Made by a program: the position numbers and the translations under genes
Part shown: one piece after another, positions 1 to 10,475 of the stretch
How the letters are laid out: each line of letters begins with the position of its first letter
Numbering within the stretch: position 1 is the stretch's first letter
The notes under the pieces: generated by a model
Database searches by the model: none
What the model saw: the letters and a program-made list of their open reading frames with translations, nothing else
Told to the model about the DNA's origin: nothing
Source of the DNA: Rhodoplanes serenus
Lineage (GTDB): Bacteria; Pseudomonadota; Alphaproteobacteria; Rhizobiales; Xanthobacteraceae
Direction: 5' to 3'
Assembly: GCA_945861855.1 (NCBI GenBank)
Contig: CAMAWG010000003.1
Span: 1-64,000, forward strand
DNA length: 64,000 bases

Positions 1-26
1 ATGTTCCAGTCGGAGATGATCAGGCT

Positions 27-182
27 TTATCGTTTGTCGCGCATCTTGGCGAGCGCGAGAGAGCCGTCATGCGCATCGTCGATGTCCTCAAATCCGAGCT
101 GCCGCAACAAATTGCGGATGATTCGGATCATGGTGTTGTAATCGTCCACCACGAGGATCGGCATCGAACGGTCGACAGCCAT
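27..182 (-). pseudogene. CheY-like response regulator receiver domain, interrupted by an in-frame TAA; remainder runs off the left window edge
   Basis: Minus-strand reading from ATG at 182: MAVDRSMPILVVDDYNTMIRIIRNLLRQLGFEDIDDAHDGSLALAKMRDKR*SLIISDWN; receiver-domain signature (VVDD, LIISDWNM) continues in frame after TAA at 29-27. Confidence 0.7.
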
Positions 183-428
183 TCTTCCCCTCCGTCGGCG
201 CGAATCGGGACCACTTGCGCTGCGGCCACGTTCGCCATGGTCGAATGGGGATCCTGCCCGCCATTGGACTGGCCCCCTTCCCCACGAAAGGAGACGGTAC
301 CAAGGCCCGCTTGAAGAAGCGGTTAAGAGTGTCGTGTATGCGTCTTTAGGCCCGGTTTCGCGGCCAAATCGGTTAACGTATCGTTGACGGGCCCGCCGTC
401 TTAAGCTGCACCGAGACGTTTCCTAGCC

Positions 429-1430
429 ATGTCCGCACAAAACCCCGCTCATCGGTTCGCCGTCGTGCGCGACGAGGGACCCGACCGTGACTGGCAGGGA
501 CTCGACCGGCTGGTCCGGCCGGTCGTCGCCATCGGCAATTTCGATGGGGTCCATCGCGGCCACCGCTCGGTGATCGGAATGGCGATGGAGCGGGCGGCGG
601 CCGCGCGGCGGCCCGTCGCGGTGCTCACCTTCGAGCCGCATCCACGCAGCTTCTTCCAGCCCGACGAGCCGTCGTTTCACCTCACCTCGGAGGCCGCCAA
701 ACTCCGCCTGCTGTCGGCAACCGGGCTCGACGGAGCGATCCTACTTAACTTCAACACGGCGCTGGCGGGGCTCAGCGCCGAGGCCTTCGTCGAGCAAATT
801 CTGGTGGAACGGCTCGCCATCGCCGGCGCCGTGATCGGCTTCAACTTCTATTTCGGCAAGGCAAGGCGCGGCACGCCGGATTTCCTGGCGGCACAGGGTG
901 CCCATCACGGCTTCTCGGTCGACGTCATGCCCCCCTTCCAGCTCCAGGGCCGGCGGGTATCCTCCGGCGCGGTGCGCGATGCGCTGGCCGGAGGCCACAT
1001 CGCGGAGGCGACCGAGCTTCTCGGCTATCCGTATTTTGTGACCGGCCAGGTGGTGCACGGCGACAAGCGGGGCCGCACGCTCGGCTATCCGACCGCCAAC
1101 CTGCGGCTCGGGCCGGACTGCGGCCTCAAGCACGGCGTCTATGCGGTTCGGGTCGGCGTCGGCGGCGCGCGCTACGATGCGGTCGCCAACTTCGGCCGAA
1201 GGCCGATGTTCGACACCGGCGCGGTTCTGTTGGAGATTTTTCTGTTCGATTTCTCGGGCGACCTCTATGGCGCGGCGCTCGACGTCGCCTTCATCGCCTG
1301 GATCAGGCCGGAGATGAACTTCGACAACGTCGAGGACCTGATTCGGCGGATGGATCAGGATTCCAGCCAGGCGCGGCACGCGCTGGCGCGGGCGCCGGAC
1401 GCCTTTCCGACGCTCGGCAGCCCAGGCTAA
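429..1430 (+). CDS. ribF: bifunctional riboflavin kinase/FAD synthetase
   Basis: 333 aa; [26 protein letters not shown] motifs. Confidence 0.95.
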   Translation: MSAQNPAHRFAVVRDEGPDRDWQGLDRLVRPVVAIGNFDGVHRGHRSVIGMAMERAAAARRPVAVLTFEPHPRSFFQPDEPSFHLTSEAAKLRLLSATGLDGAILLNFNTALAGLSAEAFVEQILVERLAIAGAVIGFNFYFGKARRGTPDFLAAQGAHHGFSVDVMPPFQLQGRRVSSGAVRDALAGGHIAEATELLGYPYFVTGQVVHGDKRGRTLGYPTANLRLGPDCGLKHGVYAVRVGVGGARYDAVANFGRRPMFDTGAVLLEIFLFDFSGDLYGAALDVAFIAWIRPEMNFDNVEDLIRRMDQDSSQARHALARAPDAFPTLGSPG

Positions 1431-1470
1431 TCCTTTGCGGGACCGGGAGCCTCCTGCTACACAGCGCGCC

Positions 1471-4400
1471 ATGACCGACAAGCCCGGCGAGCCCAAAAAA
1501 GGCGAAGAGACAAGCGAGCGCGACTACAGCCAGACGCTGTTCCTACCGCAGACCGAATTCCCGATGCGCGCGGGCCTGCCGCAGCGCGAGCCGGACATTC
1601 TGGCGCGCTGGACGCGGATGGACCTCTACGGGCGGCTGCGCCAGGCCGCGAAGGGCCGCGACAAATTCGTGCTGCACGACGGCCCGCCCTACGCCAACGG
1701 CAACATCCACATAGGCCACGCGCTCAACAAGATATTGAAAGACGTGGTGACGCGCAGCCAGCAGATGCTCGGCTACGATTCCAACTACGTGCCGGGCTGG
1801 GACTGCCACGGCCTGCCGATCGAATGGAAGATCGAGGAGGAGAACTACCGCTCCAAGAACAAGCAAAAGCCGAACCTGTCCGACCCCGAGGCGATGATCG
1901 CGTTCCGCAAGGAATGCCGCGCCTATGCGCAGCACTGGCTCGAGGTGCAGCGGGAGGAGTTCAAGCGGCTTGGCGTCGAGGGCGACTGGAGCCATCCCTA
2001 CACGACGATGAGCTTTCCCGCGGAAGCGCAGATCGCGCGCGAACTGATGAAGTTCGCTGCCAACGGTACGCTCTATCGCGGCAGCAAGCCGGTGATGTGG
2101 AGCGTGGTGGAGAAGACGGCGCTGGCGGAAGCCGAGGTGGAGTACGAGGATTATACGAGCGACACGGTGTGGGTGAAGTTTCCGGTCAATGGCCTACTGA
2201 CTGTCGGTGGCGATGTCGGCTCATCATCACCGACGTCATACGCGGGGACTCTTGTGAGAGATGTCGCCGTTGTCATCTGGACAACGACGCCGTGGACGCT
2301 ACCAGGCAACCGCGCAATCAGCTTCTCACCAAAAATCGAATACAGTTTGTACGAAGTCACCGAAGCCACCGGTGACAATTGGGCCAAGGCTGGCGACAAA
2401 TTTGTGCTTGCTAACAAGCTTGCCGCAGATGTTTTCAAGCAAGCCCGGGTTACGAACTTCCGAAGGGTCGGACAAGTTCAATCCAAAAACCTCGACAGCA
2501 CGACTTGTTCTCATCCGCTGAAAAGCAAAGGCGGGTACGATTTCGATGTCCCCCTGCTCGCGGGCGACCACGTCACCGACGACGCCGGCACCGGTTTCGT
2601 CCACACCGCGCCAGGCCACGGCCGCGAGGACTTTGAAATCTGGACTGCAAACGCGCGCGCGCTCGAAGCGCGCGGCATCAATCCGGCGATTCCTTATACT
2701 GTCGATGAAAACGGCGCGCTGACCGCACATGCGCCGGGCTTCGAGGGCAAGCGCGTCATCAACGACAAAGGCGAGAAGGGCGACGCCAACGAGGCCGTCA
2801 TCAAGGCTCTCCAGGCGGCCGGCAACATCATCGCGCGCGGGCGCTTAAAACATCAGTATCCGCATTCGTGGCGCTCGAAGAAGCCCGTGATCTTTCGCAA
2901 CACGCCGCAGTGGTTCATCGCCATGGACAAGCCGATCAAGGACTTGGACGGCACGCTGCGCGGCATCGCATTGAACGAGATCAAAAAGACCCGCTGGGTC
3001 CCCGCCGCCGGCGAGAACCGCATCAACGGCATGATCGAAAGCCGCCCCGACTGGGTGATCTCGCGCCAGCGCGCCTGGGGCGTGCCGATCGCGGTGTTCG
3101 TGCGCGAGAACGCCGACGGCTCGGCGACGATCCTCGAAGACGAGCAGGTCAATCGGCGCATCGCCGACGCCTTCGAGCAGGAGGGCGCCGACGCCTGGTA
3201 CAAGGCCGGCGCGCGCGAGCGCTTCCTCGGCTCGCGCGCCAACGAGGACTGGAAGAAGGTCGACGACATCTGCGATGTCTGGTTCGACTCCGGCTCCACC
3301 CACGCCTTCGTGCTGGAAGACCCGAAACATTTCCCGAGCCTCGCCGGCATCAAGCGCAAGCACGACGGCGGCCCGGACGCGGTGATGTATCTCGAAGGCT
3401 CGGACCAGCACCGCGGCTGGTTTCATTCGTCGCTCTTGGAAAGCTGCGGCACCCGCGGCCGCGCGCCGTTCGACGTGGTGCTGACCCACGGCTTCGTGCT
3501 CGACGAGCAGGGCCGCAAGATGTCGAAGTCGCTCGGCAACGTCACCGCGCCGCAGGACGTGATCAAGAACTCCGGCGCCGACATCCTGCGGATGTGGGTC
3601 TGCGCCTCCGACACCGCCGACGATCTGCGCATCGGCCCGGAAATCCTGAAAACGACGATCGAGACCTACAGAAAGCTCCGCAACACCATTCGCTGGATGC
3701 TCGGCAGCCTCGCGCATTTCACCGAAGAGGACCGCGTCGCACCGGAGAAAATGCCGGAGCTCGAACGGCTGATGCTGCACCGGCTCGCCGAGCTCGATGA
3801 ATTGGTCCGCAAGGCCTATGCCGAGTTCGACTACAAGCGCATCTTCGCCGCGCTCAGCCATTTCATGACCACCGACCTCTCGGCTTTCTACTTCGACGTG
3901 CGCAAGGACGCGCTCTACTGCGACCCGATCTCGTCGCGGACGCGGAAGGCAGCGCTCACCGTTATCGACCAACTGTTCCGCTGCACCGTCACCTGGCTCG
4001 CGCCGATGCTGTGCTTCACCGCCGAGGAGGCGTGGTGCGAGCGCATGCGCTCGGAGGACGCCTCCGTGCATCTGGAGCTGTTCCCCGAAGTGCCGGCCTC
4101 CTGGCGCGACGACAAGCTCGCGGAGAAATGGCGCAAGGTCCGGCTCGTCCGCCGCGCCGTCACCGGCGCGATCGAGATCGAGCGGGCCGGCAAGCGTATC
4201 GGCTCCTCGCTCGAGGCCGATCCGATTGTGCATGTGTCGAGCCCCGATCTGTTCGAGGCGCTGGTTGACATCGATCTCGCCGAGATCTGCATCACCTCGG
4301 CCGCGACCTTGGCCAACGACGAAGGGCCTGCGCATGCCTTCCGGCTGCCGGAGGTGCCGGGCGTCGCCGTGGTCGTGAACCTCGCCGAGGGCACCAAGTG

Positions 4401-4518
4401 CGCGCGCTCGTGGAAGATTTCGCACACGGTCGGCGCCGATCCGCAATACCCCGAGGTCACGCCGCGCGACGCGCAGGCGCTCCGCGAATGGGAAACCATG
4501 CGCAAGGCCGCGGAGTGA
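1471..4518 (+). CDS. ileS: isoleucyl-tRNA synthetase
   Basis: HIGH motif (HIGHALNK), [16 protein letters not shown] editing domain; ATG at 1471 preferred over 1435. Confidence 0.96.
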   Translation: MTDKPGEPKKGEETSERDYSQTLFLPQTEFPMRAGLPQREPDILARWTRMDLYGRLRQAAKGRDKFVLHDGPPYANGNIHIGHALNKILKDVVTRSQQMLGYDSNYVPGWDCHGLPIEWKIEEENYRSKNKQKPNLSDPEAMIAFRKECRAYAQHWLEVQREEFKRLGVEGDWSHPYTTMSFPAEAQIARELMKFAANGTLYRGSKPVMWSVVEKTALAEAEVEYEDYTSDTVWVKFPVNGLLTVGGDVGSSSPTSYAGTLVRDVAVVIWTTTPWTLPGNRAISFSPKIEYSLYEVTEATGDNWAKAGDKFVLANKLAADVFKQARVTNFRRVGQVQSKNLDSTTCSHPLKSKGGYDFDVPLLAGDHVTDDAGTGFVHTAPGHGREDFEIWTANARALEARGINPAIPYTVDENGALTAHAPGFEGKRVINDKGEKGDANEAVIKALQAAGNIIARGRLKHQYPHSWRSKKPVIFRNTPQWFIAMDKPIKDLDGTLRGIALNEIKKTRWVPAAGENRINGMIESRPDWVISRQRAWGVPIAVFVRENADGSATILEDEQVNRRIADAFEQEGADAWYKAGARERFLGSRANEDWKKVDDICDVWFDSGSTHAFVLEDPKHFPSLAGIKRKHDGGPDAVMYLEGSDQHRGWFHSSLLESCGTRGRAPFDVVLTHGFVLDEQGRKMSKSLGNVTAPQDVIKNSGADILRMWVCASDTADDLRIGPEILKTTIETYRKLRNTIRWMLGSLAHFTEEDRVAPEKMPELERLMLHRLAELDELVRKAYAEFDYKRIFAALSHFMTTDLSAFYFDVRKDALYCDPISSRTRKAALTVIDQLFRCTVTWLAPMLCFTAEEAWCERMRSEDASVHLELFPEVPASWRDDKLAEKWRKVRLVRRAVTGAIEIERAGKRIGSSLEADPIVHVSSPDLFEALVDIDLAEICITSAATLANDEGPAHAFRLPEVPGVAVVVNLAEGTKCARSWKISHTVGADPQYPEVTPRDAQALREWETMRKAAE

Positions 4519-4525
4519 ACCGCTG

Positions 4526-5047
4526 ATGCAGGCCCGCCCGCGGATGCTGTGGGGGCCGCTCACCGCTTTCGGGCTCGTGGCCGCGGCGGTCGCCTGCGTG
4601 CTCGACCAGGCGTCGAAGCTGTGGCTGCTCAAGGTGTTCGATCTGGCCAGCAAGGGCGTCGTCAAGCTCGCGCCCTTCGTCGATCTGGTGCTCACCTGGA
4701 ACACCGGCATCAGCTACGGCTGGTTCCAACAGGAAGGCCCAATCGGGCAGTGGGCGCTGCTCGCGCTCAAGGTCATTGCGGTCGCGCTCCTGTGGATATG
4801 GCTGGCGAGGGCCGCCTCGCGGCTGTCGGCGCTGTCGCTCGGCCTGATCATCGGCGGGGCGCTGGGCAACGCCATCGACCGCCTCGCCTACGGCGCGGTG
4901 GCCGATTTCGTGCTGCTGCACGCCGAAACCGCCACCTGGCGCTTCAATTGGTACGTCTTTAACCTCGCCGATGTAGCCATCGTTGCCGGGGTGGCCGGAC
5001 TCTTGTATGAATCCCTTCGGGGGGACAGCGCCCCAAAAGCGCCCTGA
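4526..5047 (+). CDS. lspA: signal peptidase II (lipoprotein signal peptidase)
   Basis: four-TM protein with NTGISYG, GNAIDR and FNLADVAI motifs. Confidence 0.93.
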   Translation: MQARPRMLWGPLTAFGLVAAAVACVLDQASKLWLLKVFDLASKGVVKLAPFVDLVLTWNTGISYGWFQQEGPIGQWALLALKVIAVALLWIWLARAASRLSALSLGLIIGGALGNAIDRLAYGAVADFVLLHAETATWRFNWYVFNLADVAIVAGVAGLLYESLRGDSAPKAP

Positions 5048-5121
5048 TCCCGCGTTTACTGGGGTCTGCCGGCCGCAAACTGCCGTAGGTTCAAGGGGTT
5101 CGGCGCGTCACGGGTAACGGC

Positions 5122-5796
5122 ATGATGACCTTTCGATCCAAGCGCAAGTTCACTCGATTCGCCCTCGCCGCTGCCATCGGCATGGCGGTCGTCGCCGGCT
5201 GCGCCGGAACCGGCGCCCAGGCCGCTGACGATGACGAAGAACTGCTGGATGTGAAAATTTTTCGCGGCATCCTCAAGGGCCTTGGCCTGCGCAAGGATGA
5301 AGCGTCGATCGACTACCGCGAGCGCTCGCCGCTGGTTCTGCCGCCCGGCAGGGCGCTACCGACGCCAGACGCCAATGCCACAACCAAGGCCAGGACGGCT
5401 GCCTGGCCGGACGATCCCACCGTCAAGCAGGCCAAGCAGCGCAGGGATGCGGAACGCAATCGCAAACCCTATACCGAAGGCGTGGACGACCGGCCGCTGC
5501 TCCCGAGCGAATACAATCGGGGGGCGTCGCGCGGCAACAAGGTCGGCGAGGCGCCGGGCATCTCGGCTGAACAATCGTCCAATCCCATGTCGGCAGCCGA
5601 ACTGGGCGCCAAGAACATCTTCAGCTCGATCTGGACGCCGAAGGAAGAGTACACGACCTTCAGCGGCGAGCCACCTCGCAGCAGCCTGATCGAGCCGCCG
5701 CCGGGATACCGGACTCCCTCGCCGGCCCAGCCCTACGGTGTCGGTAAAGAGAAGTGGAAGCCGACGGTCGTCGACCGCAACGATATCGTGAGATGA
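5122..5796 (+). CDS. hypothetical exported protein (probable lipoprotein)
   Basis: N-terminal hydrophobic segment with VVAGCAG lipobox-like motif; downstream of lspA. Confidence 0.7.
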   Translation: MMTFRSKRKFTRFALAAAIGMAVVAGCAGTGAQAADDDEELLDVKIFRGILKGLGLRKDEASIDYRERSPLVLPPGRALPTPDANATTKARTAAWPDDPTVKQAKQRRDAERNRKPYTEGVDDRPLLPSEYNRGASRGNKVGEAPGISAEQSSNPMSAAELGAKNIFSSIWTPKEEYTTFSGEPPRSSLIEPPPGYRTPSPAQPYGVGKEKWKPTVVDRNDIVR

Positions 5797-5916
5797 GCTT
5801 GAGATAGGACGCCGGATCGGCCACCGTCTTCCACGGTCCGTGAATTTCCTTGACGGCGGGTGACCACCTGCCGCTGCAGACAGCGAAGACCGCGCGAGAC
5901 CGCATTGCCGATCCAT

Positions 5917-7287
5917 ATGACGTTCTGCCGTAGCGCCCAAGCCATCGCCGGCCTGGCCGTCGCCGCAACCCTGCTCACCGCCGGTGTGCAAGCCCAGCCG
6001 AAGCCGGCCGTCGGCCATTTCACGCTCGCCAACGGGCTTGAAGTGGTCGTGGTGCCGGACCGGCGCGCGCCCGTCGTCACCCACATGGTCTGGTACAAGG
6101 TCGGCGCGGCGGACGAGCCGCCGGGGACATCCGGCATCGCCCATTTCCTCGAACATCTGATGTTCAAGGGCACCGCCAACAACCCCGCCGGGCGCTTCTC
6201 CCAGGCGGTCGCGGCGGTGGGCGGGCAGGAGAACGCGTTCACCAGTCAGGATTACACCGGCTACTTCCAGCGCGTGTCGCGCGACAATCTCAAGACGCTG
6301 ATGGAGTTCGAGGCCGACCGCATGACCGGTCTGGTGCTGGCCAATGAGCAGGTGGTGCCGGAGCTCAAGGTCGTCCTGGAAGAGCAGAACCAGCGCGTCG
6401 CCAACAATCCGCGCGCGCGGCTCTCCGAACAGATCGACGCCGCGCTCTATCTCAACCATCCCTACGGCAAGCCGGTGATCGGCTGGCGGCACGAGATCGA
6501 GAAGCTCAACCGCGAGGACGCACTGGCCTTCTACAAGCGGTTCTACACGCCCAACAACGCCGTGCTGGTGGTCGCGGGCGACGTCACCACAGACGAAATC
6601 AAGACGCTCGCGGAAGCGACCTACGGCAAGGTCGGCAAGGTCGCCGAGATCGGCCCGCGGCGCCGGCCGCAGGAGCCGGCGCAGGTTGCCCCCCGCCGCG
6701 TCACGCTGGCCGATGCGCAGGTGCAGCAGCCGAGCTTGCATCGCGCCTATCTGGTGCCGTCGTCGGCGACGGCGAAGCCAGGCGAATCCGAGGCGCTCGA
6801 AGTGCTGTCGTTCATTCTTGGGCACGGCACCACCAGCCGGCTCTATCGCAATCTCGTGGTCGAGCGCGAACTCGCCGTCAGCGCCGGCGGCTGGTACAAC
6901 GGCACCGCGCTCGACGCATCGCAGTTCGGCGTCTACGGCTCGCCGAAGCCGGGCGTGACGCTTGAGCAGCTCGAAGGCGCGATTGACGCCGTGATCGACG
7001 ATGTCGTCGCCAAGGGCATCACCCCGGACGAAGTCGAACGCGCCAAGAATCGCCTGATCGCCGACGCCATCTACGCGCAGGACAGCCAGGCGACCATGGC
7101 GCGCTGGTATGGCGCGGCGCTGACCACGGGATCGACCGTTCAAAAGGTGCAAAGCTGGCCCGACCGCATTCGCGCCGTGACCGCCGATTCGGCGAATGCC
7201 GCGGCCAAGGCCTGGCTCGACAAGCGGCGGTCGGTGACCGGCTATCTCATCAAGGATTCGTCACCCCGAGAGGAAAAGCGATCGTGA
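5917..7287 (+). CDS. M16 family zinc peptidase
   Basis: HFLEHLMFKGT (HxxEH) motif; signal peptide; ATG at 5917 preferred over 5860. Confidence 0.92.
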   Translation: MTFCRSAQAIAGLAVAATLLTAGVQAQPKPAVGHFTLANGLEVVVVPDRRAPVVTHMVWYKVGAADEPPGTSGIAHFLEHLMFKGTANNPAGRFSQAVAAVGGQENAFTSQDYTGYFQRVSRDNLKTLMEFEADRMTGLVLANEQVVPELKVVLEEQNQRVANNPRARLSEQIDAALYLNHPYGKPVIGWRHEIEKLNREDALAFYKRFYTPNNAVLVVAGDVTTDEIKTLAEATYGKVGKVAEIGPRRRPQEPAQVAPRRVTLADAQVQQPSLHRAYLVPSSATAKPGESEALEVLSFILGHGTTSRLYRNLVVERELAVSAGGWYNGTALDASQFGVYGSPKPGVTLEQLEGAIDAVIDDVVAKGITPDEVERAKNRLIADAIYAQDSQATMARWYGAALTTGSTVQKVQSWPDRIRAVTADSANAAAKAWLDKRRSVTGYLIKDSSPREEKRS

Positions 7288-8624
7288 TCCGGTCCCTGCG
7301 ATGCCTCATTGCCCCTGCTGTGGCATTGATCGCCGTCCTGGCGGCGGTACAACCCGCAGCGGCGGCCAATATCCAGCGCGTGGTGTCGCCCGGCGGCATC
7401 GAGGCCTGGCTGGTGCAGGAGCCGTCGCTTCCGCTGGTTGCGCTGAACTTCGCGTTCGTCGGCGGCAGTTCCGAAGACCCGGCCGACAAGCCGGGCGTCG
7501 CCTACATGGTCTCCTCCCTGCTGGACGACGGCGCGGGCGAGCTCGACGCCAAGGCGTTCCAGCAGCGGGTTGAGGAGAACGCCGTCGAACTGCGCTTCTC
7601 CGCCACGCAGGACTATTTCTACGGGTCGATCCGCCTGCTGCGCGACCGCCGGGAGCAGAGCTTCGATCTGTTGCGGCTCGCGCTGAACCAGCCGCGCTTC
7701 GACGCCGACGCGGTCGGCCGCGTCCGCGACCAGATCCTGGCCGGGCTGCGGCGCGAGACCACCGATCCCGGCAGCATCGCCAACCGGGCGTGGTGGCGGA
7801 CGGCGTTCCCGGATCATCCCTATGGCCGCCCGACCGGCGGCACGCTCACCTCGATCCCGACGATCGCCGCCGACGATCTGCGGACCTATGCAGGGCGGGT
7901 GCTGACGCGCGACACGCTGAAGATCGCCGCGGTCGGCGATATCGACCCAGCGACCCTCGGCCAGATTCTCGACCGGGTGTTCGGCTCGCTGCCCGCGACC
8001 GGCAAGCGCGTCGGAATGCCGGATGCAGCGGTGCGCGACAGCGGCCGCCGAATCGTCACCCAGCTTAACGTGCCGCAGGCAGTGGTGCGCCTGGGCGGCG
8101 CGGGCATCATGCGCAAGGACCCGGACTTCATCCCGGCCTTCGTGGTCAACCACATCCTCGGCGGCGGCTCGTTTTCGTCGCGGCTCTATGACGAGGTGCG
8201 CGAGAAGCGCGGGCTTGCCTATGGCGTCTATTCCTACCTGCTGACGCTCCGCCACGCCGCCATGTTCATGGCCGGCACGCAGACCCAGGCCGACAGCACC
8301 CGCGAAGCGCTGGAACTGATCGAGAGCCAAATCCGCCGCATGGGGGACGAAGGTCCGACCGAAGCCGAACTCGCCAAGGCCAAAGCCTACCTCAAGGGTT
8401 CCTACGCGCTGAACTTCGACACCTCGACCAAGATCGCCAGCATCCTGCTGCAGAACCAGCTCGATGACCTGGGCATCGACTACATCGACAAGCGCAACGG
8501 CCTGATCGACGCGGTCACGATCGAGGACGCCCGCCGCGCCGCCAAACGGCTGGCCGAAGGCGGCATGCTCGTCACCGTGGTGGGCCAGCCCAAGGGACTG
8601 GCTTCGAAGGAACCGGGCGGCTAA
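7284..8624 (+). CDS. M16 family peptidase, second subunit-like (inactive HxxEH region)
   Basis: M16 fold similarity; no intact HxxEH; ATGA overlap with upstream M16 gene. Confidence 0.88.
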   Translation: MIRSLRCLIAPAVALIAVLAAVQPAAAANIQRVVSPGGIEAWLVQEPSLPLVALNFAFVGGSSEDPADKPGVAYMVSSLLDDGAGELDAKAFQQRVEENAVELRFSATQDYFYGSIRLLRDRREQSFDLLRLALNQPRFDADAVGRVRDQILAGLRRETTDPGSIANRAWWRTAFPDHPYGRPTGGTLTSIPTIAADDLRTYAGRVLTRDTLKIAAVGDIDPATLGQILDRVFGSLPATGKRVGMPDAAVRDSGRRIVTQLNVPQAVVRLGGAGIMRKDPDFIPAFVVNHILGGGSFSSRLYDEVREKRGLAYGVYSYLLTLRHAAMFMAGTQTQADSTREALELIESQIRRMGDEGPTEAELAKAKAYLKGSYALNFDTSTKIASILLQNQLDDLGIDYIDKRNGLIDAVTIEDARRAAKRLAEGGMLVTVVGQPKGLASKEPGG

Positions 8625-8678
8625 GCAGAGGTTTACTGTTCCTTCTCGCGGGGACAGCAAGGCTGCCAAGGCTTTCCG

Positions 8679-9956
8679 ATGGCACTCAAGCAGACAATCG
8701 ATCAGGCACGGCCGCCGGACTTCGCCGCGGTGCTCGCGCGCACCGGCGAGGCGCTGGCCGATCTCCGGGCGCGCCATGCCGACGGCACGCTGCCTCTGCT
8801 GCGCCTGCCGGACAAGCGCGACGACATCGCCACCATCCTCGGCTACGCCACGCTTCTCCGCGAAGGAACGAGCGACGTCGTCTTCCTCGGCACCGGCGGA
8901 TCGAGCCTCGGCGGGCAGACGCTGGCGCAACTCGCCGGACACGCCGTTCCCGGGGTTGGCAGCTTGCGCGATCCGCCGCGCATCCATTTCATGGACAATC
9001 TCGATCCCGAGAGCTATGGCGCGCTGCTCGACCGGCTGCCGCTGAAAACGAGCCGCTTCGTCGCCGTCTCGAAGTCCGGCGGCACCGGCGAGACGCTGAT
9101 GCAAACCATCGCCGCGCTCGACGCGGTCAAGGACGCCGGGCTCGATCCGCACGATCATTTCCTCGGCATCACCGAGCCTGCCCGGCCGGGCAAAGCCAAC
9201 GGCCTGCGCGACCTGCTCGCGGCCCACCAGATCCGCATGATGGATCACGATCCCGGCGTCGGCGGGCGCTTTTCGGTGCTGACCAATGTCGGCCTGCTCC
9301 CCGCCGCGGTCTGCGGCCTCGACATCGGCGCGATCCGCCAGGGCGCAGCCGATGCGCTGGCGCCCGTTCTCGCCAATAGGCAGCCGGGCGACGTGCCCGC
9401 CGCGGTCGGCGCTGCGCTGTCGGTGGCGCTTGCCCCGACCAAGACCATCGCGGTGATGATGGCCTATGCCGACCGGCTGCAGATGTTCACCAGATGGTAC
9501 GTGCAGCTCTGGGCCGAGAGCCTCGGCAAGGACGGCAAGGGCACGACGCCGATCGGCGCTCTCGGCCCGGTGGACCAGCATAGCCAGCTCCAGCTCTACA
9601 TTGCCGGCCCGCGCGACAAGCTGTTCACGATCGTGACCACATCGCCCGCAGGCCGCGGCCCGCGCATCTCCGCCGACCTCGCCAGGCTTGCCGGCGAACC
9701 GGACTTTTCCGGCATGGCCATCGGCGATCTCGTGGCGGCGCAGGGCCGCGCCACCGCCGAGACGCTTGCGAAGAACGGCTGCCCGGTGCGCACCATTCAC
9801 ATCGAGAAACTCAATGAGCGCGCGATGGGCGAACTATTGATGCACTTTATGCTGGAGACGATCATCGCCGCCCGCCTGCTCGGCGTCGATCCGTTCGACC
9901 AGCCGGCGGTGGAAGAGGGCAAGATTCTGGCGAAGACGTATCTCGCGAGCGGCTAG
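8679..9956 (+). CDS. pgi: glucose-6-phosphate isomerase
   Basis: FLGTGGSSLGG, VSKSGGTGET motifs. Confidence 0.88.
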   Translation: MALKQTIDQARPPDFAAVLARTGEALADLRARHADGTLPLLRLPDKRDDIATILGYATLLREGTSDVVFLGTGGSSLGGQTLAQLAGHAVPGVGSLRDPPRIHFMDNLDPESYGALLDRLPLKTSRFVAVSKSGGTGETLMQTIAALDAVKDAGLDPHDHFLGITEPARPGKANGLRDLLAAHQIRMMDHDPGVGGRFSVLTNVGLLPAAVCGLDIGAIRQGAADALAPVLANRQPGDVPAAVGAALSVALAPTKTIAVMMAYADRLQMFTRWYVQLWAESLGKDGKGTTPIGALGPVDQHSQLQLYIAGPRDKLFTIVTTSPAGRGPRISADLARLAGEPDFSGMAIGDLVAAQGRATAETLAKNGCPVRTIHIEKLNERAMGELLMHFMLETIIAARLLGVDPFDQPAVEEGKILAKTYLASG

Positions 9957-9962
9957 ACTTCG

Positions 9963-10385
9963 ATGATCCGCATAACCGACCAGATCAGCATCGACGAATC
10001 CGAGATCGAGGAAAGCTTCGTGCGCTCCTCCGGGCCGGGCGGGCAGAACGTCAACAAGCTCTCGACCGCGGTGCAGCTTCGCTTTGACGTGCGGCATTCG
10101 CCGTCGCTGCCGAACGACGTGGCGCTGCGGCTGATACGGCTGGGCGGCCGGCGCATCACCAAGGACGGCGTGCTGGTGCTGATCGCGCAAAGCCACCGCA
10201 CCCAGGAGCGCAACCGCGCCGACGCGCAGGCGCGACTGATCGCGCTGATCAAGGAGGCGGCGGTGAAGCCCATCCCGCGCCGCGCCACCAAGCCGCCCCG
10301 GGCCTCGAAGCAGAAGCGCCTGGAAGGCAAAAAGCGCCGCTCGGTCATAAAACACCATCGCCAGAGCAAACCGTCGTTCGAATAG
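9963..10385 (+). CDS. arfB: alternative ribosome-rescue peptidyl-tRNA hydrolase ArfB/YaeJ
   Basis: SSGPGGQNVNKLSTAVQL GGQ motif and basic C-terminal tail. Confidence 0.92.
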   Translation: MIRITDQISIDESEIEESFVRSSGPGGQNVNKLSTAVQLRFDVRHSPSLPNDVALRLIRLGGRRITKDGVLVLIAQSHRTQERNRADAQARLIALIKEAAVKPIPRRATKPPRASKQKRLEGKKRRSVIKHHRQSKPSFE

Positions 10386-10475
10386 CGGGGGCATGTCGGC
10401 TCCCGCCCTCGCGGCGGCCATATTGCGCCGATAGGCTCGGGTTTCATCCGAATCAGGCCCTCTGATCGTATCGCC

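Noticed and set aside
2845-4710. 621-aa minus-strand ORF opposite ileS/lspA
   Set aside because: Antisense shadow of a well-supported ileS; no recognisable domain.
5356-7152. 598-aa minus-strand ORF opposite the first M16 gene
   Set aside because: Antisense shadow ORF with low-complexity basic translation.
7242-7300. Paired M16 peptidases considered as a novel proteolytic system
   Set aside because: Catalytic plus non-catalytic M16 pairs are widespread in alphaproteobacteria.
7242-9800. 852-aa minus-strand ORF opposite the second M16 gene and pgi
   Set aside because: Shadow ORF caused by high GC and codon-position bias; its translation is Arg/Gly/His-rich with no family motif, while the plus strand holds clear M16 and Pgi proteins.
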